DNA of 64,000 nucleotides from Streptomyces hoynatensis (GCF_003626535.1 NZ_RBAL01000001.1:372001-436000), one strand, 5' to 3'; shown: positions 7,709-16,745, counted from the first letter of the stretch. A program made the numbers and translations. The notes: generated by a model not told the origin, from the sequence alone.

Positions 7709-9112
7709 GTGAAGACGATGATCCACCTGCGGCACGCGACACGACGGCAGGTCAGGTCACGCGCGAGGACGGCACCGGGCCGCGGCCCGCGCCGCCCCTC
7801 GCGGGTGGCGGCGCTCGCGGCCGTCGCGCTGGCCCTGCTCGCCGCCGGCTGCGGCCAGCGGATGCCCCACCACACCGAGGCAGAACTCCAGGGCCGGGGC
7901 GACATCCAGGGCAGCATCAGGTTCTCCTGGTGGGGCTCGGCCTCCCGCAACGACAAGACCAACGAGGTCGCCGACATCTTCGAGCAGGACCACCCCGGGG
8001 TGCGGGTCAAGCGCGAGGCGGCCGACTTCTCGACCTACTTCAACCGGCTCAACGTGCAGGCCGCGGGCCGCAACATGCCCTGCGTCACCCAGCTCCAGGC
8101 CCGGCAGCTCAACGACTTCACCGACCGGAACGCGCTGCTGCCGCTCGACCCGATGATCGAGTCGGGCGCGATCGACGTCTCCGACATACCCGAGGACGTC
8201 CTCGACACCGGCCGCGGCCCCGACGGCAAGCTCTACATGCTGCCCACCGGCATCGCCTACGACGCGCTGACCGTCAACGCCTCCCTCGTCGAGGAGGCCG
8301 GCGCCCAGCTGCCGCCGGAGAACTACGACTGGGAGGACTACGGCCACTTCCTGGAGTCCCTGCGGGACGGCCTGCCCGAGGGCGTGTCCCCCGCCAACTA
8401 CCAGGGCGGCCTGCCGAACTTCTTCATCGCCTACCTCTCCGGCCTCGGCGAGGACCTGTTCCGCGACGGCCGGCTCGGCTTCTCCAGGGAACTGCTCACC
8501 GACTACTGGGAGATGTGGGTCCACCTCCGCGACGAGGGCGTGACCAACTCGCCCGACGAGGTCAGCGAGGAGCCGCCGTCCCCCGAGGCCGGCTACGTCG
8601 CCCAGGGCGACGTCGTCAGCGACAGCGGCCCGGGCAACGCGCTCACCCCCGTGCAGAGCGCCCTCGAGGGCGCCCACCCCGGGCAGCGGGTGACCACCCT
8701 GCCGCTGCCGAGCGGCCCGGCCGGCACCGGCAACATCCTCGTCAGCTCCGGCATGGCCATCCCGCGCAACTGCGGGAACGTGCCGACCGCGGCGGCGTTC
8801 ATCGACTTCTGGGCCAACGACGAGCGCAGCGGCGACACCTACGCCTCCGACAACGGCGCGGTCAGCAACACCCGGCTGCTCGAACGCCAGCTGAACGACC
8901 CGGACCTGCCGGAGACCAAGAAGCACGAGCTGACGCTCTACGAGGAGCTCGTCGCCCGCCATCCGGAAAACGTCCTCTATCCGCCCGGCTACACGGCGGT
9001 CTTCGAATCGGCGTTCACCCGCGCCTTCGAGGACATCTCCTTCGGGCACGCATCGGTGCCCGAGGCCGTGGACTCCTTCTTCGCCGAAGCCAACGCCGGG
9101 CTGGCGAACTAA
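7709..9112 (+). CDS. Extracellular solute-binding lipoprotein
   Basis: A 467-residue type 1 solute-binding protein. A long basic N-terminus leads to a hydrophobic stretch and the lipobox LLAAGC with Cys48, so the mature protein should be a lipoprotein at the outer face of the membrane. The mature part begins with the family pattern of an aromatic-rich strand (IRFSWWGS) and contains the hinge-like YMLPTGIAYDALTVN typical of sugar-binding proteins. Two starts are possible, GTG 7709 and ATG 7718; they differ by three residues. It delivers the substrate to the two permeases directly upstream. Confidence 0.93.
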   Translation: MKTMIHLRHATRRQVRSRARTAPGRGPRRPSRVAALAAVALALLAAGCGQRMPHHTEAELQGRGDIQGSIRFSWWGSASRNDKTNEVADIFEQDHPGVRVKREAADFSTYFNRLNVQAAGRNMPCVTQLQARQLNDFTDRNALLPLDPMIESGAIDVSDIPEDVLDTGRGPDGKLYMLPTGIAYDALTVNASLVEEAGAQLPPENYDWEDYGHFLESLRDGLPEGVSPANYQGGLPNFFIAYLSGLGEDLFRDGRLGFSRELLTDYWEMWVHLRDEGVTNSPDEVSEEPPSPEAGYVAQGDVVSDSGPGNALTPVQSALEGAHPGQRVTTLPLPSGPAGTGNILVSSGMAIPRNCGNVPTAAAFIDFWANDERSGDTYASDNGAVSNTRLLERQLNDPDLPETKKHELTLYEELVARHPENVLYPPGYTAVFESAFTRAFEDISFGHASVPEAVDSFFAEANAGLAN

Positions 9113-9128
9113 CCGCTCGGGAGAGTGC

Positions 9129-10538
9129 ATGCACGACCACGACCGACACGACGCGCCCCACGAACGGCACGACGCGCCCGAAGGCGGCCGGCGCGCCGAA
9201 GGGGGCACCGGACGGCCACCGGGCGCGGACACGGCGCTCGGCGGGATGCGGGTGGTGGACCTCACCCAGGTGATGGCCGGCCCCTTCTGCACCATGATCC
9301 TCGCCGACCTCGGCGCCGACGTGATCAAGGTGGAGAACCCGGGCGGCGGCGACCAGACGCGGCACTCCTGGGGCGAGACCGGCGAGGGCCGCGACTCCAC
9401 GGCCTTCTTCGCCCTCAACCGCAACAAGCGCAGCGTCTGCCTCGACCTGAAGAGCGAACAGGGCCGCGCCGACCTGCGGGAACTGGCCCGCACCGCCGAC
9501 GTCCTCGTCCACAACTGGCGCCCCGGCGTGGCCGAGCGGCTCGGCGCCGACTACGCGAGCCTGTCCGCCCTCAACCCCGGGCTCGTCTACGCCTGCATCT
9601 CCGGCTTCGGCACCAGCGGCCCCTACGCCGACCGGCCCGGCTACGACCTGATAGCCCAGGGCATGACCGGGGCGATGAGCGTCACGGGCGAGCCGGGCGG
9701 GCGCCCGGTCAAGAACGGCCTGCCCGTGGGCGACCTGGGCGCCGGGCTGCTGCTCGCCAGCGGCATCCTGGCCGCCTGCCTGCACCGGCTGCGCACCGGG
9801 CAGGGGCAGCGCGTGGAGACCTCCCTGTACGAGGCGGTGCTCGCGATGTCGGTGTGGGAGTCCACCGAGTACTGGGCCACCGGAGAGCCGCCGCGGCCCC
9901 TCGGCTCGGCCAACCGGATGTCCGCCCCCTACCAGGCGCTGCGCACCCGCGACGGCTACCTGACGGTGGGGGCCAACAACCAGCGCCTGTGGCAGGGGCT
10001 GTGCCGCGCGCTCGGCCTCGGCCATCTCGCCGAGGACCCCAGGTTCGCCACCAACATGGACCGCATGCGCAACCGAGACGAACTCGCCGCCCTCCTGGAG
10101 GAGCGGCTGACCGAGGACGACACCGGCACCTGGGTGGACACGCTGCTGGCGGCCGGGGTGCCGGCCGGCCCGATCCTGGACTACGCCCAGGTCCTGGAGT
10201 CCGACCCGCACGTCAGGGCCCGCGGCCTGGTCCGCGAGGTCGACCATCCGGTGGCGGGGCGGGTGAAGGTGCTGGCCTCGCCGCTGACGCTCACCGGCAG
10301 CCCGGCCACCATCCGCCGCCATCCGCCGCTGATCGGGGAGCACACCGCCGAGGTGCTCGCCGAACTCCGCGCCGCGCGCGAGGCGGACCCGGCGGACCCC
10401 GTGGCCCCGGCCGGCTCCGCGGGCCGCCCGGACCCCGCGGACCCGGCGGACCCCGGGCACCGCGCGGACCCCGGGGGCCCCCGGGACGGCGCGGGGGGCC
10501 GGGACGGGGCAGGGCACGAAGGCGAGGCAGGCGCATGA
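9129..10538 (+). CDS. Class III (CaiB/BaiF) CoA-transferase
   Basis: A 469-residue family III CoA-transferase. About 40 His/Asp/Gly-rich residues precede the family core. That core starts GGMRVVDLTQVMAGPFCTMILADLGADVIKVE, residues about 39-70 (given in parts: VVDLTQVMAGPFC, LADLGADVIKVE). The likely acyl-anhydride aspartate lies in the PVGDLGAG segment. The C-terminus beyond about residue 415 is a Pro/Asp/Gly-rich tail of low complexity. The enzyme moves CoA between carboxylic acids, so the imported or derived acid is probably activated here before the crotonase step. It overlaps the crotonase start by four bases. Confidence 0.93.
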   Translation: MHDHDRHDAPHERHDAPEGGRRAEGGTGRPPGADTALGGMRVVDLTQVMAGPFCTMILADLGADVIKVENPGGGDQTRHSWGETGEGRDSTAFFALNRNKRSVCLDLKSEQGRADLRELARTADVLVHNWRPGVAERLGADYASLSALNPGLVYACISGFGTSGPYADRPGYDLIAQGMTGAMSVTGEPGGRPVKNGLPVGDLGAGLLLASGILAACLHRLRTGQGQRVETSLYEAVLAMSVWESTEYWATGEPPRPLGSANRMSAPYQALRTRDGYLTVGANNQRLWQGLCRALGLGHLAEDPRFATNMDRMRNRDELAALLEERLTEDDTGTWVDTLLAAGVPAGPILDYAQVLESDPHVRARGLVREVDHPVAGRVKVLASPLTLTGSPATIRRHPPLIGEHTAEVLAELRAAREADPADPVAPAGSAGRPDPADPADPGHRADPGGPRDGAGGRDGAGHEGEAGA

Positions 10539-11335
10539 GCGGCGAGGTGCTGGTGCGCCACGAGACCCTGCCCGAGGGCACCGTCGTCCACCTGACCCTG
10601 GCGCACCCCGAGCGGCGCAACGCGCTCACCTTCGCCATGTACGAACAGCTCGCCGCCGCCTGCGAGGCGGCCGACGCGCCCGGGGTGCGGGCCGTGGTGC
10701 TGCGCGGCGCCGGAGGCCGCGCCTTCGCCGCGGGCACCGACATCAGGGAGTTCACCGCCTTCGCCACCGGGGAGGCGGACGGCGGGGCCGACGGGCTCGC
10801 CTACGAGGCCCGCGTCGGCCGCGTCCTCGACCGGCTGCTCGCCGTCCGGGCCCCCGTCCTCGGCCTGGTCGAGGGGCCGGCGGTGGGCGGAGGGCTGGCC
10901 CTGGCCGCCGCCTGCGACCTGGTCCTGGCCACGCCGGACGCCACCTTCGGCGCCCCCATCGCGCGCACCCTCGGCAACTGCCTGCCCGCGCGGGTGGTCG
11001 CCCGCCTCCAGCGCCGGATGGGCGCCGGCCGCGCGATGGCGATGCTCCTCACCGCGGAACTCCTCGACGCCGAGTCGGCCCGGGCCGCCGGGCTCGTGCA
11101 CCGGGTCGTGCCGCGCGAGGAGTTCGAGGAGCGCGCCGCCGCGCTGCTCCGCCGCCTGTGCGGCTCCGCGCCGCTGACGCTGGCCGCCCTCAAGGAGACC
11201 GACCGCCGGCTTGAGGCCGCTGCCGCCGCCGTGGACACCGACGACCTGCTGCGCGCCTGCTACGGCAGCCGCGACTTCCACGAGGCGGTCCGCGCCTTTC
11301 TCGACCACCGCACGCACTCCTGGGAGGGCCGCTGA
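10535..11335 (+). CDS. Enoyl-CoA hydratase/isomerase (crotonase) family protein
   Basis: A 266-residue crotonase-fold protein. The oxyanion-hole segments are recognisable: GRAFAAGTDIREF and GPAVGGGLALAAACDLVLA. The segment where typical hydratases carry catalytic glutamate (after ATFG) reads APIARTLGN here. The second glutamate position, before LLTAELLDAESARAAGLV, also seems altered. A classical hydration is therefore doubtful, and another crotonase-type reaction such as a CoA-ester lyase or isomerase step is possible. It overlaps the CoA-transferase and the amidohydrolase by a few bases, so it is translationally coupled to both. Confidence 0.88.
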   Translation: MSGEVLVRHETLPEGTVVHLTLAHPERRNALTFAMYEQLAAACEAADAPGVRAVVLRGAGGRAFAAGTDIREFTAFATGEADGGADGLAYEARVGRVLDRLLAVRAPVLGLVEGPAVGGGLALAAACDLVLATPDATFGAPIARTLGNCLPARVVARLQRRMGAGRAMAMLLTAELLDAESARAAGLVHRVVPREEFEERAAALLRRLCGSAPLTLAALKETDRRLEAAAAAVDTDDLLRACYGSRDFHEAVRAFLDHRTHSWEGR

Positions 11336-12441
11336 TGTCCGCGCCCGAGGCCCCGCCCGCCGGCGGCCCCGTCGTCGACGCACACCACCACTTCTGGCAG
11401 GTGGCCAGGCAGCCGCAGTCCTGGCGCACCCCCGCCCACCGGGCGATCGAGCGGGACTACGAACCCGCCGACCTCGCCCCGCTGCTGGCCGCGGCCGGGG
11501 TGGACGCCACCGTCCTGGTCCAGTCCGTGGACGGCCCCGAGGAGAACGACCGGCTCGCCGCGTACGCCGCGCGGGCCCCCTTCGTGGCCGGGGTGGTCGG
11601 CTGGCTGCCGCTCGCCGACCCGGCCGCCGCCCGCGCCGAGCTGGCCCGCCTCGCCCCCGAACCCGGCGCCCCCGGCACGCCCGGCTCGCCGGGCGCGCCC
11701 GGCGCGTTCGGCGCCTTCGGCCGGCTGTGCGGGGTGCGCACCCTCATCGCGCGCGACCCGCTGGACTGGCTGGCCGCGCCGGACACCAGGGCGCTCTTCC
11801 GCGAACTCGCCGACCGCGGCCTCGCCTGGGACGTGGTGCCGGTCACCGACGCGCAGGCCAGGGCGGTCACCGCGCTCGCCGAGGCGGTGCCCGGGCTGCG
11901 GATCGTCGTGGACCACCTGTGCCGCCCGCCGGTGGAGGGCGGCGATCCCGGCGCCTGGGCGAACCGCCTGGCGGCGCTGGCCGCCTGCCCGGGAGTGGCG
12001 CTGAAGGTCTCCGTCGGCATCGACGTGCTCACCGACTGGCCCCGCTGGCGGGCCGACGCGCTGCTGCCCCACGTGACCCGGGCCGTCGAACTCTTCGGCC
12101 CCCGGCGCCTGATGCTGGCGAGCAACTGGCCCGTCGTCCTGCTGCGCCGCGACTACGCGGGCGCGCTCGCCGACCAGCTCGGCCTGCTGCGCGCCGCGGG
12201 GCTCGACGGCCCCGCGCTGGCCGAGGCCGCGGGCGGCACCGCGATCCGCTGGTACGGACTCGGCCCGCGGCCCGGCGGGCTTCGGGAGGCGGGTTCCGCC
12301 GGGCCCGCCCGCGGGCAGGTCTCGGGGCACGCGCCCGGGCACCCCGGCGGGCAGGCCGCCGGGACGGGGGCCGCCGGGGCCGCGGGAGCCGCCGGGGCCG
12401 CCGCGGCACCCGCCGCCGGGCGGGGGACGGAGGAGACGTGA
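11335..12441 (+). CDS. Amidohydrolase, COG3618-type TIM-barrel lactonase-like
   Basis: A 368-residue metal-dependent hydrolase. The metal-binding HxH motif is in VVDAHHHFWQV near the N-terminus, and an internal VDHLCRPP supplies a further conserved histidine. The C-terminal family block reads LMLASNWPVVL, with Asn where many members have Asp. Relatives hydrolyse sugar lactones or pyrone dicarboxylates. A Gly/Pro/Ala-rich insertion lies near residues 104-123, and the last 45 residues are a Gly/Ala tail. The stop overlaps the next GTG start by four bases. Lactone opening next to an FAH-family enzyme fits sugar-acid or ring-cleavage catabolism. Confidence 0.88.
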   Translation: MSAPEAPPAGGPVVDAHHHFWQVARQPQSWRTPAHRAIERDYEPADLAPLLAAAGVDATVLVQSVDGPEENDRLAAYAARAPFVAGVVGWLPLADPAAARAELARLAPEPGAPGTPGSPGAPGAFGAFGRLCGVRTLIARDPLDWLAAPDTRALFRELADRGLAWDVVPVTDAQARAVTALAEAVPGLRIVVDHLCRPPVEGGDPGAWANRLAALAACPGVALKVSVGIDVLTDWPRWRADALLPHVTRAVELFGPRRLMLASNWPVVLLRRDYAGALADQLGLLRAAGLDGPALAEAAGGTAIRWYGLGPRPGGLREAGSAGPARGQVSGHAPGHPGGQAAGTGAAGAAGAAGAAAAPAAGRGTEET

Positions 12442-12965
12442 GCCTGATTCCCTTCGAGGACCGCGCGCCCCGCCTCGCCGAGGGCGCCTGGGTGGCGCCG
12501 GGCGCCACCGTCCTCGGCGACGTGCGCCTGGGGGCCGGGGCGAGCGTCTGGTACGGCACCGTGGTCCGCGCCGATCTGGAACGCATCGAGATCGGCGCGG
12601 GCAGCAACGTGCAGGACGGCTGCGTCCTGCACGCCGACCCCGGCTTTCCCGCCGTCCTCGGCGCGGGCGTGTCCGTCGGCCACCGGGCCGTCGTGCACGG
12701 CTGCCTCGTCGAGGAGGACTCCCTGGTCGGGATGGGGGCGGTGCTGCTCAACGGGGCGCGGGTGGGCCGCGGTTCGCTGATCGCCGCCGGGGCCGTGCTG
12801 CTTGAGGGCACCTCGGTGCCGCCGGGATCGCTGGTCGCGGGGGTGCCGGGCAAGGTCAGGCGCGCCCTGACGGCGGCCGAGCGGGAGGGCCTGCGCGCCA
12901 CCGCCGCCCGCTACCGCGACCTCGCCCGCCGCCACGCCGCCCACCCCGCCCCGCCGCCCGGCTGA
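12438..12965 (+). CDS. Gamma-carbonic-anhydrase-like hexapeptide-repeat protein
   Basis: A 175-residue left-handed beta-helix protein built from imperfect hexapeptide repeats. The three metal-ligand histidines of the gamma class fall in VLHADPGFPAVLGAGVSVGH and VVHGC. Start is GTG 12438, overlapping the amidohydrolase stop. Related proteins include CaiE and PaaY, which accompany CoA-ester pathways. Together with a CaiB-type transferase and a crotonase, this recalls the cai gene content, although the order and other partners differ. Its job may be metal-dependent hydrolysis, including removal of stalled CoA esters, rather than CO2 hydration. Confidence 0.88.
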   Translation: MSLIPFEDRAPRLAEGAWVAPGATVLGDVRLGAGASVWYGTVVRADLERIEIGAGSNVQDGCVLHADPGFPAVLGAGVSVGHRAVVHGCLVEEDSLVGMGAVLLNGARVGRGSLIAAGAVLLEGTSVPPGSLVAGVPGKVRRALTAAEREGLRATAARYRDLARRHAAHPAPPPG

Positions 12966-12988
12966 GGCACACCCCGACCGCATGCACC

Positions 12989-13022
12989 GGGGTCCCCGCC
13001 CGCCCGGCCGGGCGGGGACCCC
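12989..13022 (+). terminator. Perfect 14-bp hairpin inside the catabolic gene set
   Basis: Arms ggggtccccgcccg and cgggcggggacccc with a 6-base loop, 24 bases after the gamma-CA-like stop. It is a partial or full terminator before the FAH-family gene, so the last two genes may have some independent expression. Confidence 0.6.
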
Positions 13023-13068
13023 CGCCCCCGCACACCGACACTTCGACACGCCAGGAGGCAGCGCAGAC

Positions 13069-14286
13069 ATGACCCCCACCCCGCCGGAGACCCGGCCCCA
13101 GGCCACGCCCGCACCCCTGCCCGAGGCGCCGGGGACGCTGCCCGAGGACGCCGCACGCGCCACCCTCGTCGGCCGCCTGTACGACCCGGCCGCCGGCGGG
13201 CCGTGCGTCGTCGCGGTGCGCGGCGGCGAGCTGGCCGACCTCACCCCGCACGCGCCCACCGTCGCCGACCTGCTCGACCGCGAGGACGCCCGCACGCTCG
13301 CCCGCAGCGCGCCCGCCGCCACCACCTGGCCACTCGCCGAGGTGCTCGACGCCACCCTGCACGGCCGCCGCGACGTTCCGCACCTGCTCGCCCCCTGCGA
13401 CCTGCAGGTGCTCAAGGCCTGCGGCGTCACCTTCGTCCGCAGCATGATCGAGCGCGTCATCGAGGAACGCGCCAAGGGCGACAGGTCGGGCGCCGCCGCC
13501 GTCAGGGCCCGGGTGCGGGACGTGGTGGGCGGCGCGATAGGCGACCTCGTGCCCGGCTCGCCCGAGGCGGCCCGCGCCAAGGAGGTGCTCATCGCCGAGG
13601 GCCTGTGGTCGCAGTACCTGGAGGTGGGCATCGGCCCGGACGCGGAGGTCTTCACGAAGGCGCCCGTGCTCTCCGCGGTGGGCACCGGCGCCGAGGTCGG
13701 CGTGTGGAGCCGCTCCCAGTGGAACAACCCGGAGCCGGAACTCGTCCTCGCCGTGGACTCGCGGGGCCGCGCGGTCGGCGCCACCCTCGGCAACGACGTC
13801 AACCTCCGCGATGTCGAGGGCCGCAGCGCGCTCCTCCTCGGCAAGGCCAAGGACAACAACGCCTCCTGCGCGATAGGCCCGCTGCTGCGGCTGTTCGACG
13901 AGGAGTTCACCGTCGACGACGCGCGCTCCCTCGACATCCGGCTCACCATCGCCGGCGCCGACGACGGATTCGTGCTGGAGAGCGTGAGCTCGCTGCGCGA
14001 GATCAGCCGCGACCTGCTCGACCTGGTCGGGCAGACGATCGGGGAACTGCACCGGTACCCGGACGGGGTGATGCTGTTCACCGGGACGATGTTCGCGCCC
14101 ACCCTCGACCGCGACGGGGCGGGCCAGGGCTTCACCCACCACCTCGGCGACACGGTGACGATCTCCTCGCCCCGGCTCGGGGCCCTGGTCAACACGGTGG
14201 CGCACGCCGAGCAGGCGCCGCCCTGGACCTACGGCATCCGGGCCCTGATGGCCAACCTCGCCGCAAGGGGGCTGCTCGGGTCATGA
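13069..14286 (+). CDS. Fumarylacetoacetate hydrolase family enzyme
   Basis: A 405-residue FAH-family protein, about the length of the 2-keto-3-deoxy-sugar-acid dehydratase branch rather than the short hydratase branch. ATG 13069 follows AGGAGG, which settles the start. The core block reads TLGNDVNLRDVEGRSALLLG, then KAKDNNASCAIGP, matching the metal and substrate region of 2-dehydro-3-deoxy-D-pentonate dehydratases. The upstream PEPELVLAVDSRG supplies conserved acidic residues. A dehydration or C-C hydrolysis of a 2-oxo acid is expected. The next gene starts before this one stops. Confidence 0.88.
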   Translation: MTPTPPETRPQATPAPLPEAPGTLPEDAARATLVGRLYDPAAGGPCVVAVRGGELADLTPHAPTVADLLDREDARTLARSAPAATTWPLAEVLDATLHGRRDVPHLLAPCDLQVLKACGVTFVRSMIERVIEERAKGDRSGAAAVRARVRDVVGGAIGDLVPGSPEAARAKEVLIAEGLWSQYLEVGIGPDAEVFTKAPVLSAVGTGAEVGVWSRSQWNNPEPELVLAVDSRGRAVGATLGNDVNLRDVEGRSALLLGKAKDNNASCAIGPLLRLFDEEFTVDDARSLDIRLTIAGADDGFVLESVSSLREISRDLLDLVGQTIGELHRYPDGVMLFTGTMFAPTLDRDGAGQGFTHHLGDTVTISSPRLGALVNTVAHAEQAPPWTYGIRALMANLAARGLLGS

Positions 14287-15239
14287 CCGCCAGGATCGTC
14301 GTCACCGACCAGGCCTTCGGCCAGGTCCGCCACGAGCGGGCCGTGGCCGACAGGTTCTCCGCCGCGTTCGCCGAGCACTCCTGCGTCGGCGAGGAGGACA
14401 CGGCCGCCGCCGTGCGCGGCGCCGACGTGGTCTTCGTCAACTTCGCCCCGATGACCCGCAGGGTGCTCGCCTCCCTCGCGCCCGGCGGCACCGTCATCCG
14501 CTACGGCATCGGCTACGACAACGTGGACGTGGAGGCGGCCCGCGCGCTCGGCGTCCGCGTCGCCAACGTGCCCGACTACGGCACCGAGACCGTCGCCGAC
14601 CACGCGGTGGCCTGCCTGCTCGCCCTGCTGCGCAGGCTGCCCTGGTACGACCGGTCGATCCGCGAGCGCGGGTGGGTCACCCCGGCCGAGGCCGGGCCCG
14701 TGCCCAGCTTCTCCGCCACCACCGTGGGCCTGGTCGGCACCGGCCAGATCGGGCGGGCGGTGCACCGGCGGCTGCGGGCCTTCGGCTTCACCGTGCTGGC
14801 GAGCGACCCCTACGCCACCCCGCCGCAGGGCCCGGAGGAGGGCCCGGAGCTGGTCGGTCTTCGCGAACTGCTCGGCCGGGCCGACGCCGTGTCCCTGCAC
14901 GCCCCGGCCACGCCGGAGACCCACCATCTGATCGGCCGCGAGAACCTGGCCCTGATGCGCGAGGGCGCCGTCCTGGTCAACACCTCGCGCGGCCCCCTGG
15001 TCGACACCGAGGCGCTGGCCGAGGCGCTGCGCTCCGGCCGGCTCGCGGGGGCGGCGCTCGACGTCTTCGACCCCGAGCCGCTGCCGGCCGGCTCCCCGCT
15101 GCGCGGCCTGCCGAACGTGGTGCTCACGCCGCACGCCGCGTTCTACTCCACCGACTCCCTCGACGCGCTCCAGCGGCTGGCCGCCGAGGAGGCGGCCCGC
15201 GCCCTCAGTGGCGAGCCGCTGCGCTGCCGGGTCGCGTAG
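14283..15239 (+). CDS. D-isomer-specific 2-hydroxyacid dehydrogenase
   Basis: A 318-residue NAD-dependent dehydrogenase. The cofactor motif is GLVGTGQIGRAV. Catalytic residues sit in the usual blocks: Arg in NTSRGPLVD, Glu in DVFDPEPLP and His in TPHAAFYS. It belongs with phosphoglycerate-dehydrogenase and CtBP-like enzymes that interconvert a 2-oxo acid and its D-2-hydroxy acid. It is the last gene of the set and overlaps the FAH-family gene by four bases, so it probably acts on the product or substrate of that enzyme. A strong hairpin follows. Confidence 0.92.
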   Translation: MTARIVVTDQAFGQVRHERAVADRFSAAFAEHSCVGEEDTAAAVRGADVVFVNFAPMTRRVLASLAPGGTVIRYGIGYDNVDVEAARALGVRVANVPDYGTETVADHAVACLLALLRRLPWYDRSIRERGWVTPAEAGPVPSFSATTVGLVGTGQIGRAVHRRLRAFGFTVLASDPYATPPQGPEEGPELVGLRELLGRADAVSLHAPATPETHHLIGRENLALMREGAVLVNTSRGPLVDTEALAEALRSGRLAGAALDVFDPEPLPAGSPLRGLPNVVLTPHAAFYSTDSLDALQRLAAEEAARALSGEPLRCRVA

Positions 15240-15287
15240 GCGTGAAGGGAAGCGGCCGGGTGGCGGCGGGAGAGCGGTGCCGCGAGG

Positions 15288-15326
15288 GGCGCGGCGCGGG
15301 CCCGTCGCCCGGGCCCGCGCCGCGCC
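15288..15326 (+). terminator. Strong terminator of the catabolic gene set
   Basis: A perfect 16-base-pair stem (15288-15303 with 15311-15326) and a 7-base loop, 48 bases after the last stop. It also lies about 90 bases from the end of the convergent metallo-hydrolase gene. Confidence 0.85.
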
Positions 15327-15417
15327 GTGCCCGACAGGTTCGGGGGGCGGCCTGCCGGGGGCGCGACCGCGGGTGCGCGGGGTGTGTGAGGGTGGTGCGA
15401 CACCCGCGGGCGCCGGC

Positions 15418-16392
15418 TCAGAAGGTGTACGGCGTCAGGTACTCCGGCAGGAGCACCCGCGTGCCGGGGGCGGTCTCCCGGATCGCGGCGACGAGGGCGT
15501 CCAGCCGGTCCCGGGTCACCGGGTCGGGGACCGGCGGGTTGGACAGCTCACGCTCGAAGTGGTCCCAGTGCACGGGCACCACGGTGGGCGGCTCGTCCAG
15601 CGCCTCGACCAGCCGCCGCGCGTAGTCGTGCGTGCTCCCGCTGGAGGGGACGGCGATCATCGCCACGTCCGGGGAGAGGCCGGCGAGGTTGCGCGCGACG
15701 AAGTCGCTGGCGCCCATGAAGAAGACCGAGGGCCCGTCCTTCACGTTCAGCTGGAAGGTGAGGGTGTTCCCCTCGGTGAGGTCCGCGACCACGGTGGGCG
15801 GGGAGGACAGGGGCAGGGCGTGCACGCCGGGGAAGGCGATGCTGTTGTTCGCGTTGCGGCTGTGCAGGGAGGAAACGACCTCCACCGTGTAGTCGCCGAA
15901 CTCCAGGACCTCGCCGCCCTGGACCGGGCCGAGCTGCGCGGAGGGCACGCCGAGCGCCCGCGCGAGGTGGTGGGTGGTGAGGGTCCCGAAGACCCGGGCG
16001 CCGGTGGAGGCGGCGATGTACGGCACGTCGTTGAGGTGGTCCCAGTGCGAGTGGGTCACCAGCACCGTCTCCGGGCTGCCCACGTGCGCGTCCACGGCGG
16101 CCTGGTCCACCGTCAGCGGGGTCCGCTCGTCGAAGGTGCCGTCGAAGAGACCGGTGGAGTACCGGCTGAGGAAGGGGTCGACGAGGACGGTCCGCTCGCC
16201 GATGTCCACCCGCCAGCCGGCCGTTCCGAGCCAGGTGAAGGTCGCGTCGCCCCCGCGCGAGCCCCCTCGGCGCTGCCCGCGCCCACGGTCCCGCGTCGCC
16301 GCGGCCGCCCCGATCGTCCCCGCCGTCGCCAGCGTGGTGCCCCCGGCCACCCCCGCCAGGAAACCGCGCCGTCCCATGCGCATGCCAGCCAT
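15418..16392 (-). CDS. Tat-exported MBL-fold metallo-hydrolase
   Basis: A 324-residue metallo-beta-lactamase-fold protein. The N-terminus has a twin-arginine signal (MGRRGFLAG followed by a hydrophobic Ala/Gly/Thr stretch), so it is probably folded before export. The metal motif is VTHSHWDHL (HxHxDH). A later His in VVSSLHSR and the C-terminal VPVHWDHFE complete the metal-site pattern seen in UlaG-like and phospholipase-D-like members. The natural substrate is not evident. A promoter-proximal block of 18-bp repeats lies just upstream. Confidence 0.9.
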   Translation of the reverse strand: MAGMRMGRRGFLAGVAGGTTLATAGTIGAAAATRDRGRGQRRGGSRGGDATFTWLGTAGWRVDIGERTVLVDPFLSRYSTGLFDGTFDERTPLTVDQAAVDAHVGSPETVLVTHSHWDHLNDVPYIAASTGARVFGTLTTHHLARALGVPSAQLGPVQGGEVLEFGDYTVEVVSSLHSRNANNSIAFPGVHALPLSSPPTVVADLTEGNTLTFQLNVKDGPSVFFMGASDFVARNLAGLSPDVAMIAVPSSGSTHDYARRLVEALDEPPTVVPVHWDHFERELSNPPVPDPVTRDRLDALVAAIRETAPGTRVLLPEYLTPYTF

Positions 16393-16745
16393 GCTCGACT
16401 CCCCTCATTCAGAACACTCGGACAGAACACCCGGATCACCGAGACGCCCCGGACCACCGTGACGGCCCGGACCACCGGGACGCCGCGGACCACCGTGACG
16501 GCCGGAACACCCGGGTGGACCGGGCCACTTGAGCCATCCCGGCCACCCGGGCCCGCGGGCCACCTGGGCCGGTCGGGCCACCCCGGCCGGTCGGGCCATT
16601 CGGGGCAGGCGGTCGAGCCGCGTCGCCCGCGGCGTTCGGGCCGTCCGGGCTCGCCCCCGAACGCCGCGACCCAACCACCCCGATCGCCGCCGCGTCCAAG
16701 ACCCGGGCCCCCGCGCACCCATAGCCGTCCGGGTATCGAGCCAGG
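16393..16745. other. Gene-free interval with degenerate repeats
   Basis: The 353 bases between the metallo-hydrolase start and the beta-lactamase-like stop show no credible gene. The part near the metallo-hydrolase holds the 18-bp repeats listed separately. The rest (about 16504-16610) is a run of imperfect ggccac/ggtcgggcca motifs. Confidence 0.6.
16432..16503. repeat. 18-bp tandem repeat, four degenerate copies
   Basis: Four contiguous units with the pattern cggaccaccgtgacggcc differ at one to four positions each. The block lies 40 bases upstream of the metallo-hydrolase start and, read on its strand, could lie in the 5' leader. Similar 9- and 18-base-period repeats recur elsewhere in this window. 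Confidence 0.8.

Noticed and set aside
9125..11335. 736-codon frame over the CoA-transferase
   Set aside because: Only its last part (from 10535) is real, as the crotonase. The remainder is the out-of-frame shadow of the CoA-transferase.
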